Assembly: GCA_050954595.1 (NCBI GenBank)
Contig: JBPBQE010000214.1
Location: forward strand, 1 to 64,000
DNA: 64,000 nucleotides
Reading direction: 5' to 3'
Source: JAVVHH01 sp050954595
Lineage (GTDB): Bacteria > Pseudomonadota > Alphaproteobacteria > Acetobacterales > Acetobacteraceae
Part shown: piece after piece, positions 8,474 through 16,674 of the stretch
Layout: every line of letters starts with the position of its first letter
Position numbering within the stretch: position 1 is the first letter of the stretch
Translations under genes and position numbers: made by a program
Notes under the pieces: model-generated
What the model saw: the letters and a program-made list of their open reading frames with translations, nothing else
Databases searched by the model: none
Told to the model about the DNA's origin: nothing

Positions 8474-10606
8474 GTGACCCGGCGGGAGCGAACGCCGGGC
8501 ACGCTCCCCACCCCGGAAGAAATCCGCAAATTCGTTACAGACGCCGCCGGCCGCGTCGGCAAGCGTGAGATCGCCCGCGAGTTCGGCATTGCGCCCGACG
8601 ACAAGCTGGCGCTCCGCGGCATCCTCGCCGAAATGAAGACCGACGGCACCATCGCCCCCGCCGGGCATCGCCGCTTCACCGACCCGGCGCCCAGCTCGAA
8701 ATCCGCACCCGATGCGACGGTTGTCCGTATCACCGGCACCGACCCGGACGGCGAAGCCATCGCCCGTCCGATCGCCTGGCCATTCCCCGGCGCGCCGCCG
8801 CTCGTGTTCATGCGCCCGGAACGCCGCGATCAGCCATCCCTGGTCCCCGGCGAGCGCGTGCTGGCGCAACTCAAGCCGATCGGCGGCGGCAAGTTCGAAG
8901 GACGCACCCTCCGCCGCCTGACCGACCAACCCGGCCGACTGCTCGGCGTCTATCAGCCGCGCGCCGGTGGCACCGGACGGATCGAGCCGACCGACCGCCG
9001 GGTCAAGGCGGAATGGCGCGTGCCGCTCGGCGAAGAAGGCGGTGCCGAGGCGGGAGAGATCGTCGTCGCTACGCCGCTGCCGCATGGTGGCGCCGGTCTC
9101 AAGCCGGTCCGCATCGTCGAGCGACTCGGCCCGATGGGCGATGCCCGCTCCATCAGCCTGATCTGCATCGTCAATCACGAGATCCCCGACGACTTCCCCG
9201 CCGACACGCTCGCCGATGCCGCAGCGGCCGGCCCCGCCACGCTGGCAGGACGCGAGGACCTCCGGGACATTCCACTTGTCACGGTTGACGGCGCCGATGC
9301 CCGCGACTTCGACGACGCGGTCTGGGCCGAGCCGGACGGCGACGGCTTTCGCTTGCTCGTCGCCATCGCCGACGTCGCCCATTATGTCCGCCCCGGCACC
9401 CCGCTCGATCGCGAAGCCCGGCACCGCGGCAACAGCGTGTATTTCCCCGATCGAGTCGTCCCCATGCTGCCGGAGGCGCTCTCCAACGGCTGGTGCAGCC
9501 TACGCCCAGACGAGGATCGCGGCTGCCTCTTCGCCGAGCTCCATATCGGCGCGGACGGACGCAAGATCCGACACCGCTTCGGCCGCGGCCTGATGCGCAG
9601 CGCCGCCCGCCTGACGTACGAGCAGGCGCAGGATCAGCACGACGCCCTGGAACTAGCCCCCCTGTTCGCTGCCTATCGCGCGCTCCTCGCGGCTCGCCAG
9701 TCGCGCGGCACGCTCGACCTCGATCTGCCGGAGCGGCAGGTGGTTCTGCGTGAAGGCCGAGTCGAGTCGGTCCGGCCACGGCAGCGTCTCGACAGCCATC
9801 GGCTGATCGAGGAATTCATGATCCTGGCCAACGTCGCGGCCGCCGAGGAGCTGGAGCGGCTGCAGCGTCCCTGCGCTTACCGGGTCCATGCGCCCCCGAC
9901 CGACGATAAGCTCGAATCCCTCCGCACCATCCTGCACGGTCTCGATCTGACCTTGCCGCCGGCCGATCAGCTGCATCCGCGCGACCTCGACCGCCTGCTG
10001 CAGCGGGTCGCCGGCACGCCGGAGGCTCCGCTGGTCAACGACATCATGTTGCGAAGCCAGAGCCAGGCGGAATACTCGGCCGACAACATCGGCCATTTCG
10101 GCCTGGCGCTGCCGCGCTACGCCCATTTCACCAGCCCGATCCGCCGCTACGCCGATCTCCTGGTTCATCGCGCGCTGATCGCCGGCCTTGGGCTAGGTGA
10201 TGGTGGCCTCAGTGCCGACGAGGGCGCCCGCCTACCCGACACGGCCGCGCATATCAGCGGCACCGAACGCCGCGCGGCGCTGGCCGAGCGCGACGCCGTG
10301 GACCGCTATCTGGCGGCATTTCTCGCCAGCCAAACCGGCGCCATCTTTGCGGCCCGTGTCTCCGGTGTGCAACGCTTTGGCATATTTGTCACACTGATAG
10401 AGAATGGCGCCAATGGACTGGTGCCGGCCAGCAGCCTGCCCGATGATTCATGGGATTATGACGACGCTACACACACGCTTTCGGGCCGCCGAACCCGCTT
10501 GGTTTTCCGCCTGGCGCAATCGCTGGACGTGCGTCTCGTCGAAGCCAGTGCCTTGACCGGCGGCATCCTGTTCGCCCTGGCAGCGCCGAACGTTCCTCAG
10601 CGGTGA
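8474..10606 (+). CDS. rnr: Ribonuclease R
   Basis: RNase R is a processive 3'-5' exoribonuclease of the RNR/RNB family that degrades structured RNA. The gene begins with GTG immediately after the topA stop and encodes 710 residues. An N-terminal winged-helix and cold-shock-like region is followed by the RNB catalytic domain. Its active-site acidic cluster is visible in VDGADARDFDDAVWAE near residue 270, followed by VAIADVAHYVRPGTPLD and GNSVYFPDRVVPMLP. A C-terminal S1 domain occupies about residues 615-695 (ARVSGVQRFGIFVTLIENG). The stop overlaps the next start as GTGA. Confidence 0.95.
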   Translation: MTRRERTPGTLPTPEEIRKFVTDAAGRVGKREIAREFGIAPDDKLALRGILAEMKTDGTIAPAGHRRFTDPAPSSKSAPDATVVRITGTDPDGEAIARPIAWPFPGAPPLVFMRPERRDQPSLVPGERVLAQLKPIGGGKFEGRTLRRLTDQPGRLLGVYQPRAGGTGRIEPTDRRVKAEWRVPLGEEGGAEAGEIVVATPLPHGGAGLKPVRIVERLGPMGDARSISLICIVNHEIPDDFPADTLADAAAAGPATLAGREDLRDIPLVTVDGADARDFDDAVWAEPDGDGFRLLVAIADVAHYVRPGTPLDREARHRGNSVYFPDRVVPMLPEALSNGWCSLRPDEDRGCLFAELHIGADGRKIRHRFGRGLMRSAARLTYEQAQDQHDALELAPLFAAYRALLAARQSRGTLDLDLPERQVVLREGRVESVRPRQRLDSHRLIEEFMILANVAAAEELERLQRPCAYRVHAPPTDDKLESLRTILHGLDLTLPPADQLHPRDLDRLLQRVAGTPEAPLVNDIMLRSQSQAEYSADNIGHFGLALPRYAHFTSPIRRYADLLVHRALIAGLGLGDGGLSADEGARLPDTAAHISGTERRAALAERDAVDRYLAAFLASQTGAIFAARVSGVQRFGIFVTLIENGANGLVPASSLPDDSWDYDDATHTLSGRRTRLVFRLAQSLDVRLVEASALTGGILFALAAPNVPQR

Positions 10607-12117
10607 TCCGTTTTGTCCTCACCGCCCTGCTGCTCCTGCTCGTCGGGCCGTCTTGGGCCCAACCGCAGCGCGACCGCTTCGACAGCGAGATGGCAACCGC
10701 CGTGTTCACCTCGGCGCTCGAGTTCATCGCGCCGCGCGCGCTGGAGGCCGTCAGCATCCAGCAATTCGCGATCTGGGGCCTGCGCGGGATCACCACCCTC
10801 GACTCCACCCTCTACCCGTCGCTAACGGACGGCATCGTCTCGCTACGGCGTGGGGGCACCACGCTGTTCCAACGCCCTGCTCCAGCCGCCAACAGCGCCG
10901 ATGGATGGGGCAGCCTGGTCAGCGATCTCTCCGCCTCGGCCTGGGCCAACTCACCGATGATCCAGGCTGGCGGCGGTCAGACTTTGATCACTACTTTCTT
11001 CGACGAGATGTTCAACCATCTCGACCCCTACTCCCGCTACGTTGCACCGGAGGCGGCCGACGAGGATCGCGCGCGCCGCTCCGGCGAGGCAGGCGCCGGG
11101 CTGCTGATCGCACAAATCCGCACCGCGTTCGTGATCCAAAGCGTCAATGCCGACGGCCCGGCCGCCGAGGCCGGCATCGTTGCCGGTGATCAGATCGTCG
11201 CGGTGGACGACCAACCCACGCGCGGGGAGGACATCGATACCGTGCTGGGCTGGATTTCCGGCGTCGAGGGCACTGATGTCACGCTGACGATTCGTGCCCG
11301 CACCGGCCGCGTCCGCAAGGTCGAGCTGGAGCGGGTCATCCTACCACCCGAGACGGTGTTCGGCAGCCGCGTCGGCGACACCGTTCTGCTACGGGTCGCC
11401 GCCTTCAGCAGCGATACCGATCAACGCTTCGGCCGCGAACTGGAGCGCCAGCTCGGCCGTGCCGGCACCGCGAAGGCCGTCATCATTGACCTGCGCGGCA
11501 ATCGCGGCGGCTTGCTGCGCCAGGCGGTGGCCGCGACCGATCTGCTGCTCGATCACGGCATCATCGCCACCACCGCCGGGCGTAATCCGCAAGCGGCCCA
11601 TGAATGGCGGGCCGACCAGTCCGACATCTCCGGCGGCAAGTCCGTGATCGTGCTGGTGGACGGGCGCACGGCCAGCGCGGCGGAGATCATGGCCGGCGCG
11701 CTGGCGGGCCAGGGCCGCGCCGTCGTCGTCGGCAGCTCGACGCTCGGCAAGGGGCTGGTGCAGACCATCTCGCCGTTGCCGGACGGGGGCGAGCTGTTCG
11801 TATCCTGGAGTCGTGTCCTGGCGCCGGAGGGCTGGCCCTACCAGGGACTCGGCGTGCTGCCGCAGCTCTGCACCAGCCTCGGCAAAGACGCGACGGCCAG
11901 CCAGATCGCGAGCCTGGAGAAGGGTGGGTCGCAATTCGCCCAGGCGCTGCAGAGGCATCGCTCCGCCCGCGCGCCGGTGCCGCCGGCCGAGATCGTCGAA
12001 CAGCGCGCGGCGTGCCCGGCGTCGGAAGGCAAGGATCAGGACATGGCGGTGGCCAAATTCCTCATCACCCACCCGGCCGCCTATGCCGCGGCCCTGCTCA
12101 GCCCGCCAAACGACTGA
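10603..12117 (+). CDS. S41 (C-terminal processing) peptidase, exported
   Basis: This 504-residue periplasmic serine protease of the CtpA/Prc family starts at a GTG overlapping the rnr stop. It opens with a signal peptide (FVLTALLLLLVGPSWAQ, cleavage likely after SWA). A helical region follows, then a PDZ domain (about residues 165-240, with GPAAEAGIVAGDQIVAVDD), then the S41 protease domain. The catalytic dyad is visible as Ser358 in TASAAEIMAG and Lys383 in STLGKGLVQT. Such proteases trim C-termini of envelope proteins. It is longer than a minimal CtpA because of extra N- and C-terminal segments. Substrates are unknown. It is the last gene of the tightly overlapped rnr block. Confidence 0.9.
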   Translation: MIRFVLTALLLLLVGPSWAQPQRDRFDSEMATAVFTSALEFIAPRALEAVSIQQFAIWGLRGITTLDSTLYPSLTDGIVSLRRGGTTLFQRPAPAANSADGWGSLVSDLSASAWANSPMIQAGGGQTLITTFFDEMFNHLDPYSRYVAPEAADEDRARRSGEAGAGLLIAQIRTAFVIQSVNADGPAAEAGIVAGDQIVAVDDQPTRGEDIDTVLGWISGVEGTDVTLTIRARTGRVRKVELERVILPPETVFGSRVGDTVLLRVAAFSSDTDQRFGRELERQLGRAGTAKAVIIDLRGNRGGLLRQAVAATDLLLDHGIIATTAGRNPQAAHEWRADQSDISGGKSVIVLVDGRTASAAEIMAGALAGQGRAVVVGSSTLGKGLVQTISPLPDGGELFVSWSRVLAPEGWPYQGLGVLPQLCTSLGKDATASQIASLEKGGSQFAQALQRHRSARAPVPPAEIVEQRAACPASEGKDQDMAVAKFLITHPAAYAAALLSPPND

Positions 12118-12211
12118 TTTCCCTTGACCGGAACCGATCGCATGCGCATTTTCCGCCGCTGCGCCCGGGCTCAAGGTTTCGCTCGGGCAAGCGCGCTCGA
12201 GGAATGAGGCC

Positions 12212-12379
12212 ATGGCCAAGTCAAACACCGTTCAGATCCGCCTCGTGTCCACTGCGGACACCGGCTATTTCTATGTGACCAAGAAGAATGCCCGTTCGGC
12301 GACCGGCAAGCTCGAACTCAAGAAGTACGATCCCGTCGCCCGCAAGCACGTCGCGTTCAAGGAAGCCAAGATCAAGTAA
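12212..12379 (+). CDS. rpmG: 50S ribosomal protein L33
   Basis: This small gene encodes 55 residues starting MAKSNTVQIRLVSTADTGYF and ending VAFKEAKIK. That is the length and pattern of the cysteine-free proteobacterial L33 (TKKNAR, KLELKKYDPVARKHV). It has an AGGAATGAGG ribosome-binding stretch just upstream of the ATG. L33 is a component of the large ribosomal subunit near the E site. It is flanked by a 94 bp gap upstream and a perfect hairpin immediately downstream, so it is probably its own transcription unit. Confidence 0.97.
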   Translation: MAKSNTVQIRLVSTADTGYFYVTKKNARSATGKLELKKYDPVARKHVAFKEAKIK

Positions 12380-12383
12380 TCCG

Positions 12384-12405
12384 CGCCGTCCGAACCCGGA
12401 CGGCG
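12384..12405 (+). terminator. Perfect 9-bp hairpin after rpmG
   Basis: CGCCGTCCG-AACC-CGGACGGCG forms a perfect 9-bp stem with a 4-base loop, starting four bases after the rpmG stop. There is no run of T downstream (AATTACC follows), so it is either a weak or Rho-assisted terminator or a 3' mRNA stabiliser. Confidence 0.6.
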
Positions 12406-12457
12406 AATTACCTCGATTATACTTGCCCTTCCGGGGGCGCTGGGTCAGAGACGATGC

Positions 12458-12712
12458 ATGCCCGATGCTCGTCAGATCGAAGCCGAAATCCTTGCGCAGA
12501 CCAGCGCGCGGGGGCCGGACAAATCAATCTGCCCCAGCGACGTCGCCCGCAGCTTGGCCGACGAATGGCGACCCTTGATGCATTTGGTGCGCCAGGCCGC
12601 GGTCACCCTCGCCACTAGCGGGCAGATCGACATCCTTCGCAAAGGCAAGCCGATCGACCCGGCGGCCATGCACGGCGTGATCCGTCTGCGCACCAAGGTG
12701 TCGCCCGCATGA
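12458..12712 (+). CDS. DUF3253 family small protein
   Basis: This 84-residue protein matches the DUF3253 pattern. An N-terminal segment (RGPDKSICPSDVARSLAD) is followed by EWRPLMHLVRQAAVTLATSGQIDIL and KGKPIDPAAMHGVIRLR. The fold is predicted to be a small winged-helix-like domain, and its function is not known. The stop overlaps the start of the ABC exporter gene (ATGA at 12709), so the two are probably co-translated. It sits 78 bp after rpmG, beyond the hairpin. Confidence 0.75.
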   Translation: MPDARQIEAEILAQTSARGPDKSICPSDVARSLADEWRPLMHLVRQAAVTLATSGQIDILRKGKPIDPAAMHGVIRLRTKVSPA

Positions 12713-14502
12713 TGCGCGTTGGCTCACTACTGCGCCAAGCCTGGCACCTCACCCTTCCCTATTTCATGCGGTCGGAGCAGCGCTGGAGCGCGCGCGGCAT
12801 GCTGCTCGGCATCATCCTGCTTGCCCTCACGCAGGTCGGGGCCAGCACGCTGATCAACTTCTGGTACGGCCAGTTCTACGACGCGCTCCAGGCCAAGGAC
12901 CTCGATTCCTTCATCCGCCTGCTACTCTGGTACCGCTGGGACGACGCTCATGGCTTCATGCTCGGCTTCGTCCCCATCGTGACACCGCTGGTGCCGCTCG
13001 GCGGTTTGCAGGCCTATGTGCAGCAGTGGCTGCAGGTCCGTTGGCGTAGCTGGATGACCAACGACATCCTCGGCCAGTATATGAGCGACCGCGCCTACTA
13101 CACGATCGGGCTCACCCACGTCGCCGGTGATCCCGGCACCGACAACCCCGACCAGCGCATCTCCGAAGATATCCGCGATTTCACGTCCAGCACGCTGGAC
13201 CTGGCCATCAGCTTCATCTCGCGCATCACGAACCTATTCAGCTTCTCCGTCATTTTGTGGGGCCTGTCCGGTGCCACCCAGATCTTCGGCGTCACCATCC
13301 CCGGCTACATGTTCTGGGGGGCGCTTCTATACGCCGTCGCCGGCACCTTCCTGACCCATGTCGTCGGCCGTCAGCTCGTGCCGCTGAACTTCATGCGTCA
13401 GAAAGCCGAAGCCGATTTCCGCTATGCCCTGGTCCGACTACGCGAGAACGGTGAAGGCGTGGCGCTATCCAGCGGCGAAGTGGAAGAAAAGGCCGTGCTC
13501 GGCACCCGCTTCACCGAAGTGACCACCAACTGGTTCCGCCTCATGACCCGGCGCTTCAAGCTCAGCCTGTTGACCGATACCTATGAGCAAGCCGCCGTCG
13601 TGTTCCCGTTCATTCTCGGCGCCCCGCGCTACTTCGCCGGCGCCATCGAATTGGGTGGCCTCATGCGCATCGTCAGCGCATTCAGCCAGGTGCAGCGGTC
13701 CTTGTCGTGGTTTGTCAGCGTCTACGAGTCGCTGGCCGCCTGGAGCGCCACCGTCAGCCGGTTGACAACGTTCGAGTCCGCCATCGGCTCGGCCCGCAGC
13801 CTGAACGCGGCCGGGCCGAGCCTGGTCGACAGCCGAGGCTCCAACATCACGCTGGCCCATGCCCGCGTCGCCCTCCCGGACGGCCAGGCTGTTCTCGACG
13901 GTGCTGATATCAGCTTCGCCCGCGGCCGCGCGGTCACCATCGCCGGCCGCTCCGGCAGTGGTAAGTCAACGATGTTCCGCGCCATCGCCGGGATCTGGCC
14001 ATTCGGCAGCGGCGTCATCGAGCGTCCGAGCGGCAGCTATCTTTTCCTGCCGCAGCGTCCGTACCTCCCGCTCGGCACGTTGCAGCACGCGGTCGCCTAT
14101 CCCGGCGACGGCACCACCTATCCGCTAACCGAGATCCGCAATGCTCTGACAGCCGCCGGGCTGTCGAGCCTAGTCGGCCGGCTCGGCGAGGAGCAGCCCT
14201 GGTCGCAGACCCTTTCCGGCGGCGAGCAACAGCGCTTGGCCATCGCTCGCGCCCTGTTGCTACGACCGGATTGGCTCTTCCTCGACGAAGCCACCTCCAG
14301 CCTGGACCCGGCAGCCGAGGCCGAACTTTACACCGCGTTGCGTCAGCACTTGCCCGACACGACGATCGTCTCGATTGCTCACCGCCCCGAGATCGCCCGC
14401 TATCACGACGAGGCGCTGACCTTCCAGCGTCAGCCCGGCATGTCCGGCACCCTGGTAGGTCGTCAGCCCGCCGCGACGATCGAGAGCACCGCCGCCCCGT
14501 AG
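12709..14502 (+). CDS. SbmA/BacA-like ABC transporter (fused membrane and ATPase domains)
   Basis: This 597-residue half-transporter has an N-terminal membrane domain of the SbmA/BacA (ABC_membrane_2) type. Its helices span about residues 25-330 and include the conserved stretch QWLQVRWRSWMTNDILGQYM and RISEDIRDFTSSTLDL. The C-terminal ATPase has Walker A GRSGSGKST near 412, signature LSGGEQQR and Walker B DWLFLDEATSSLDP. Family members (YddA, BacA-related) move peptides or very-long-chain lipids across the inner membrane. The substrate here is unknown. It starts at ATG 12709 inside the DUF3253 stop; a second ATG follows directly. Its 3' end overlaps recQ on the opposite strand by 40 bp. Confidence 0.9.
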   Translation: MMRVGSLLRQAWHLTLPYFMRSEQRWSARGMLLGIILLALTQVGASTLINFWYGQFYDALQAKDLDSFIRLLLWYRWDDAHGFMLGFVPIVTPLVPLGGLQAYVQQWLQVRWRSWMTNDILGQYMSDRAYYTIGLTHVAGDPGTDNPDQRISEDIRDFTSSTLDLAISFISRITNLFSFSVILWGLSGATQIFGVTIPGYMFWGALLYAVAGTFLTHVVGRQLVPLNFMRQKAEADFRYALVRLRENGEGVALSSGEVEEKAVLGTRFTEVTTNWFRLMTRRFKLSLLTDTYEQAAVVFPFILGAPRYFAGAIELGGLMRIVSAFSQVQRSLSWFVSVYESLAAWSATVSRLTTFESAIGSARSLNAAGPSLVDSRGSNITLAHARVALPDGQAVLDGADISFARGRAVTIAGRSGSGKSTMFRAIAGIWPFGSGVIERPSGSYLFLPQRPYLPLGTLQHAVAYPGDGTTYPLTEIRNALTAAGLSSLVGRLGEEQPWSQTLSGGEQQRLAIARALLLRPDWLFLDEATSSLDPAAEAELYTALRQHLPDTTIVSIAHRPEIARYHDEALTFQRQPGMSGTLVGRQPAATIESTAAP

Positions 14503-16268
14503 CGGTCGAGCTTACTGGCGCCGACGCCGCGGATTTCCCCCAGCGCGGCGTCGCTGGCGGGACGGTTGGCGGCGATCTCGCGCAACACGCTGTCATGGAA
14601 GATGACATAGGGCGGCACCGATTGCCGCTTGGCCTCCGACGTCCGCCATTGCCGTAGGGCATCGAACATGTCCCCTTCCTCGCCCGGCAGTGGCGGCGGC
14701 GCGGCAGCCGCACGTTCCCGCGTCGGCTTCGGCCGCGCTTTTTCCTCGCGCAGCATCACCTTGGCTTCGCCGCGCAGGATGCTGCGCGCCTCGTCCTCGA
14801 CCAGGACCAGGCTGGCATATTCGCCGCTCCCGGTCTCAAGCGCCCCACGCGCGATTAACTGACGGATCACCCCGCGCCAGAACGGCGCCGGCTCGTCCTT
14901 GCCCACACCGAACGTCTTCAGCGCCTCGTGCCCATGCTTCTGCACCATCGCCGTCGCTTCGCCACGCAGCACGCTGACAATGTGCAGCGCGCCGAACATC
15001 TGCCCCGTCCGATAAATCGCCGACAGCACCTTCTGCGCCGCGATCGTTCCGTCGATCAGCGGCACCGGCGTGCTGCAATTGTCGCAATGCCCGCATGGGT
15101 GTCCCAACTCCTCGCCGAAGCAGGCCAGCAGCGCGCGCGTGCGGCACTCGACCGTCTCGGTCAGCGAGATCATCGCCTCCAGCCGCGCCCGCATCACCTT
15201 GCGCTGGGCCTCCGGCGCGTTGGACTGCGCCAGCCAGTATCGCGCCCGGGCGATGTCCTCGCCGCCATAAAGCAGCAGCGTGTCCGCGCGCTCCCCGTCA
15301 CGCCCGGCGCGGCCGATCTGCTGGTAGTAGCTCTCCGGGCTATCCGGCATGTCGAGATGCACGACGTAGCGAACGTCGGGGCGATCGATCCCCATGCCGA
15401 ACGCGATGGTGGCCACGATCACCACCGGCTCGCCGCTGCGGAACCGGCTCAACCCCACACGCTTTTCCAACGGCGACAAGCCGGCGTGGAACGCGATGGC
15501 CGGCATCCCCGTGTCGGACAAGCGCTTGGCCACCCGCTCCGTCTTGGCCCGGCTCCCGCAATAGACGATACCCGCCTGCCCCGTCCGCCGCCGCAGGAAC
15601 TCGAGCAGCTCCCGCGTTTCGCCCTCCTTGGCCTGGGCCGCGACGTGCAGGTTCGACCGATGAAAGCTGGACGCAAAGACCGTCGCGTCCTGCATCTGCA
15701 GCGCTTGCAGGATATCGGTGCGTGTTCGGGGATCAGCCGTTGCGGTCAGCGCAACGCGGGGAACACCCGGGAACACCTCGGCCAGCCGAGCTAATCCGCG
15801 ATACTCCGGCCGGAACTCGTGGCCCCAGGCCGAGACGCAATGCGCCTCGTCGATCGCAATCAGCCCGATCTTGCGTCGCGACAGCCGCTCCAGCATGCCC
15901 GACATCAGCAGCCGCTCGGGCGATAGATACAGCAGGTCCAACCGGCCGGAATCGAGGTCCCGCGCTGCGGCAGCGGCCACGTCCGGCTCGACTTCGGAAT
16001 GCATTGCCGCTGCTGCCACGCCCAATTGCCGCAAGCTCGCGACCTGGTCGTCCATCAGCGCGATCAGCGGCGAGATCACGATCGCCGTGCCTTCGCGGCA
16101 CAGTGCCGGCACCTGGTAGCAGAGGCTCTTGCCGCCGCCCGTCGGCATCAGCACCAGCGCGTCGCCGCCTGACACCACCTGCTCGACCGCCGCCGCCTGC
16201 TGACCGCGGAACTCGCTGAACCCGAAGACCCGGCGCAGCACCTCGGCCGGGGCGCTACCATGTTCCAT
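14463..16268 (-). CDS. recQ: ATP-dependent DNA helicase RecQ
   Basis: RecQ is a 3'-5' superfamily 2 helicase in recombination and replication-fork repair. The 601-residue product has the Walker A PTGGGKSLCYQVPAL near residue 42, the DEAH box (IAIDEAHCVSAWGHEFRPEY) and the helicase C motif GRAGRDGERADTLLLYGGED. The RQC zinc-binding cysteines (CFGEELGHPCGHCDNC) are present. An HRDC-type C-terminal domain includes YVIFHDSVLREIA. Its ATG shares the last base of the stop of the preceding OmpA-like lipoprotein gene (TGATG). The C-terminal 40 bp are antisense to the ABC exporter gene. Confidence 0.96.
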   Translation of the reverse strand: MEHGSAPAEVLRRVFGFSEFRGQQAAAVEQVVSGGDALVLMPTGGGKSLCYQVPALCREGTAIVISPLIALMDDQVASLRQLGVAAAAMHSEVEPDVAAAAARDLDSGRLDLLYLSPERLLMSGMLERLSRRKIGLIAIDEAHCVSAWGHEFRPEYRGLARLAEVFPGVPRVALTATADPRTRTDILQALQMQDATVFASSFHRSNLHVAAQAKEGETRELLEFLRRRTGQAGIVYCGSRAKTERVAKRLSDTGMPAIAFHAGLSPLEKRVGLSRFRSGEPVVIVATIAFGMGIDRPDVRYVVHLDMPDSPESYYQQIGRAGRDGERADTLLLYGGEDIARARYWLAQSNAPEAQRKVMRARLEAMISLTETVECRTRALLACFGEELGHPCGHCDNCSTPVPLIDGTIAAQKVLSAIYRTGQMFGALHIVSVLRGEATAMVQKHGHEALKTFGVGKDEPAPFWRGVIRQLIARGALETGSGEYASLVLVEDEARSILRGEAKVMLREEKARPKPTRERAAAAPPPLPGEEGDMFDALRQWRTSEAKRQSVPPYVIFHDSVLREIAANRPASDAALGEIRGVGASKLDRYGAAVLSIVAAG

Positions 16269-16651
16269 CAGCTACCCAACCGAATGTCGACACGCCGGCT
16301 CTCGACGGCGGGGGCACCGCCCAACGCGCGCCAAGGCGTCAGGGTGATCCGATCGCGCGCCACACCGGCCTGCCGCAAAGCGTCCGCCACCAGTTGTGCC
16401 CGGATGCGTGATTGGATCTGGTTGGCTTCCGGCGCACCGGGATCGTCGGCATATCCGGCCACTACGACGCGGACCCCACGCCGGGCCGCAAAGCCGGCCG
16501 CTCGCACGATGGTGGCCTGGGCCGCGGCCTCGAGAACAGTCGATTGCCCCGGGTAATAGATCACGTAGTCCGCCCGATCATCCGGATCGGTCCCATAGCT
16601 GCAGGAGGCGCACGCCAGCGCCGCTGCCAAAAATAACCGCCGTTCGATCAC
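16268..16651 (-). CDS. Small OmpA-domain lipoprotein
   Basis: The frame is open further upstream into cydC, but the most plausible start is the GTG at 16651. CGGAG lies seven bases upstream, and the product is 127 aa with a short basic start and hydrophobic core (VIERRLFLAAALACASC), which looks like a lipoprotein signal. The mature part, DYVIYYPGQSTVLEAAAQ ... VVVAGYADDPGAPEANQ ... RALGGAPAVESRRVDIRL, matches the peptidoglycan-binding OmpA/Pal-like domain in a reduced form. It would sit in the outer membrane or periplasm facing the cell wall. It lies 23 bp after cydC and its stop overlaps recQ. The family assignment is moderately secure; the function is unknown. Confidence 0.7.
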   Translation of the reverse strand: MIERRLFLAAALACASCSYGTDPDDRADYVIYYPGQSTVLEAAAQATIVRAAGFAARRGVRVVVAGYADDPGAPEANQIQSRIRAQLVADALRQAGVARDRITLTPWRALGGAPAVESRRVDIRLGS

Positions 16652-16674
16652 TACCAAACTCCGAATGATGACCG

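Noticed and set aside
7928..9424. 498-codon antisense frame across topA and rnr
   Set aside because: It spans the topA/rnr junction and has no domain match or ribosome-binding site.
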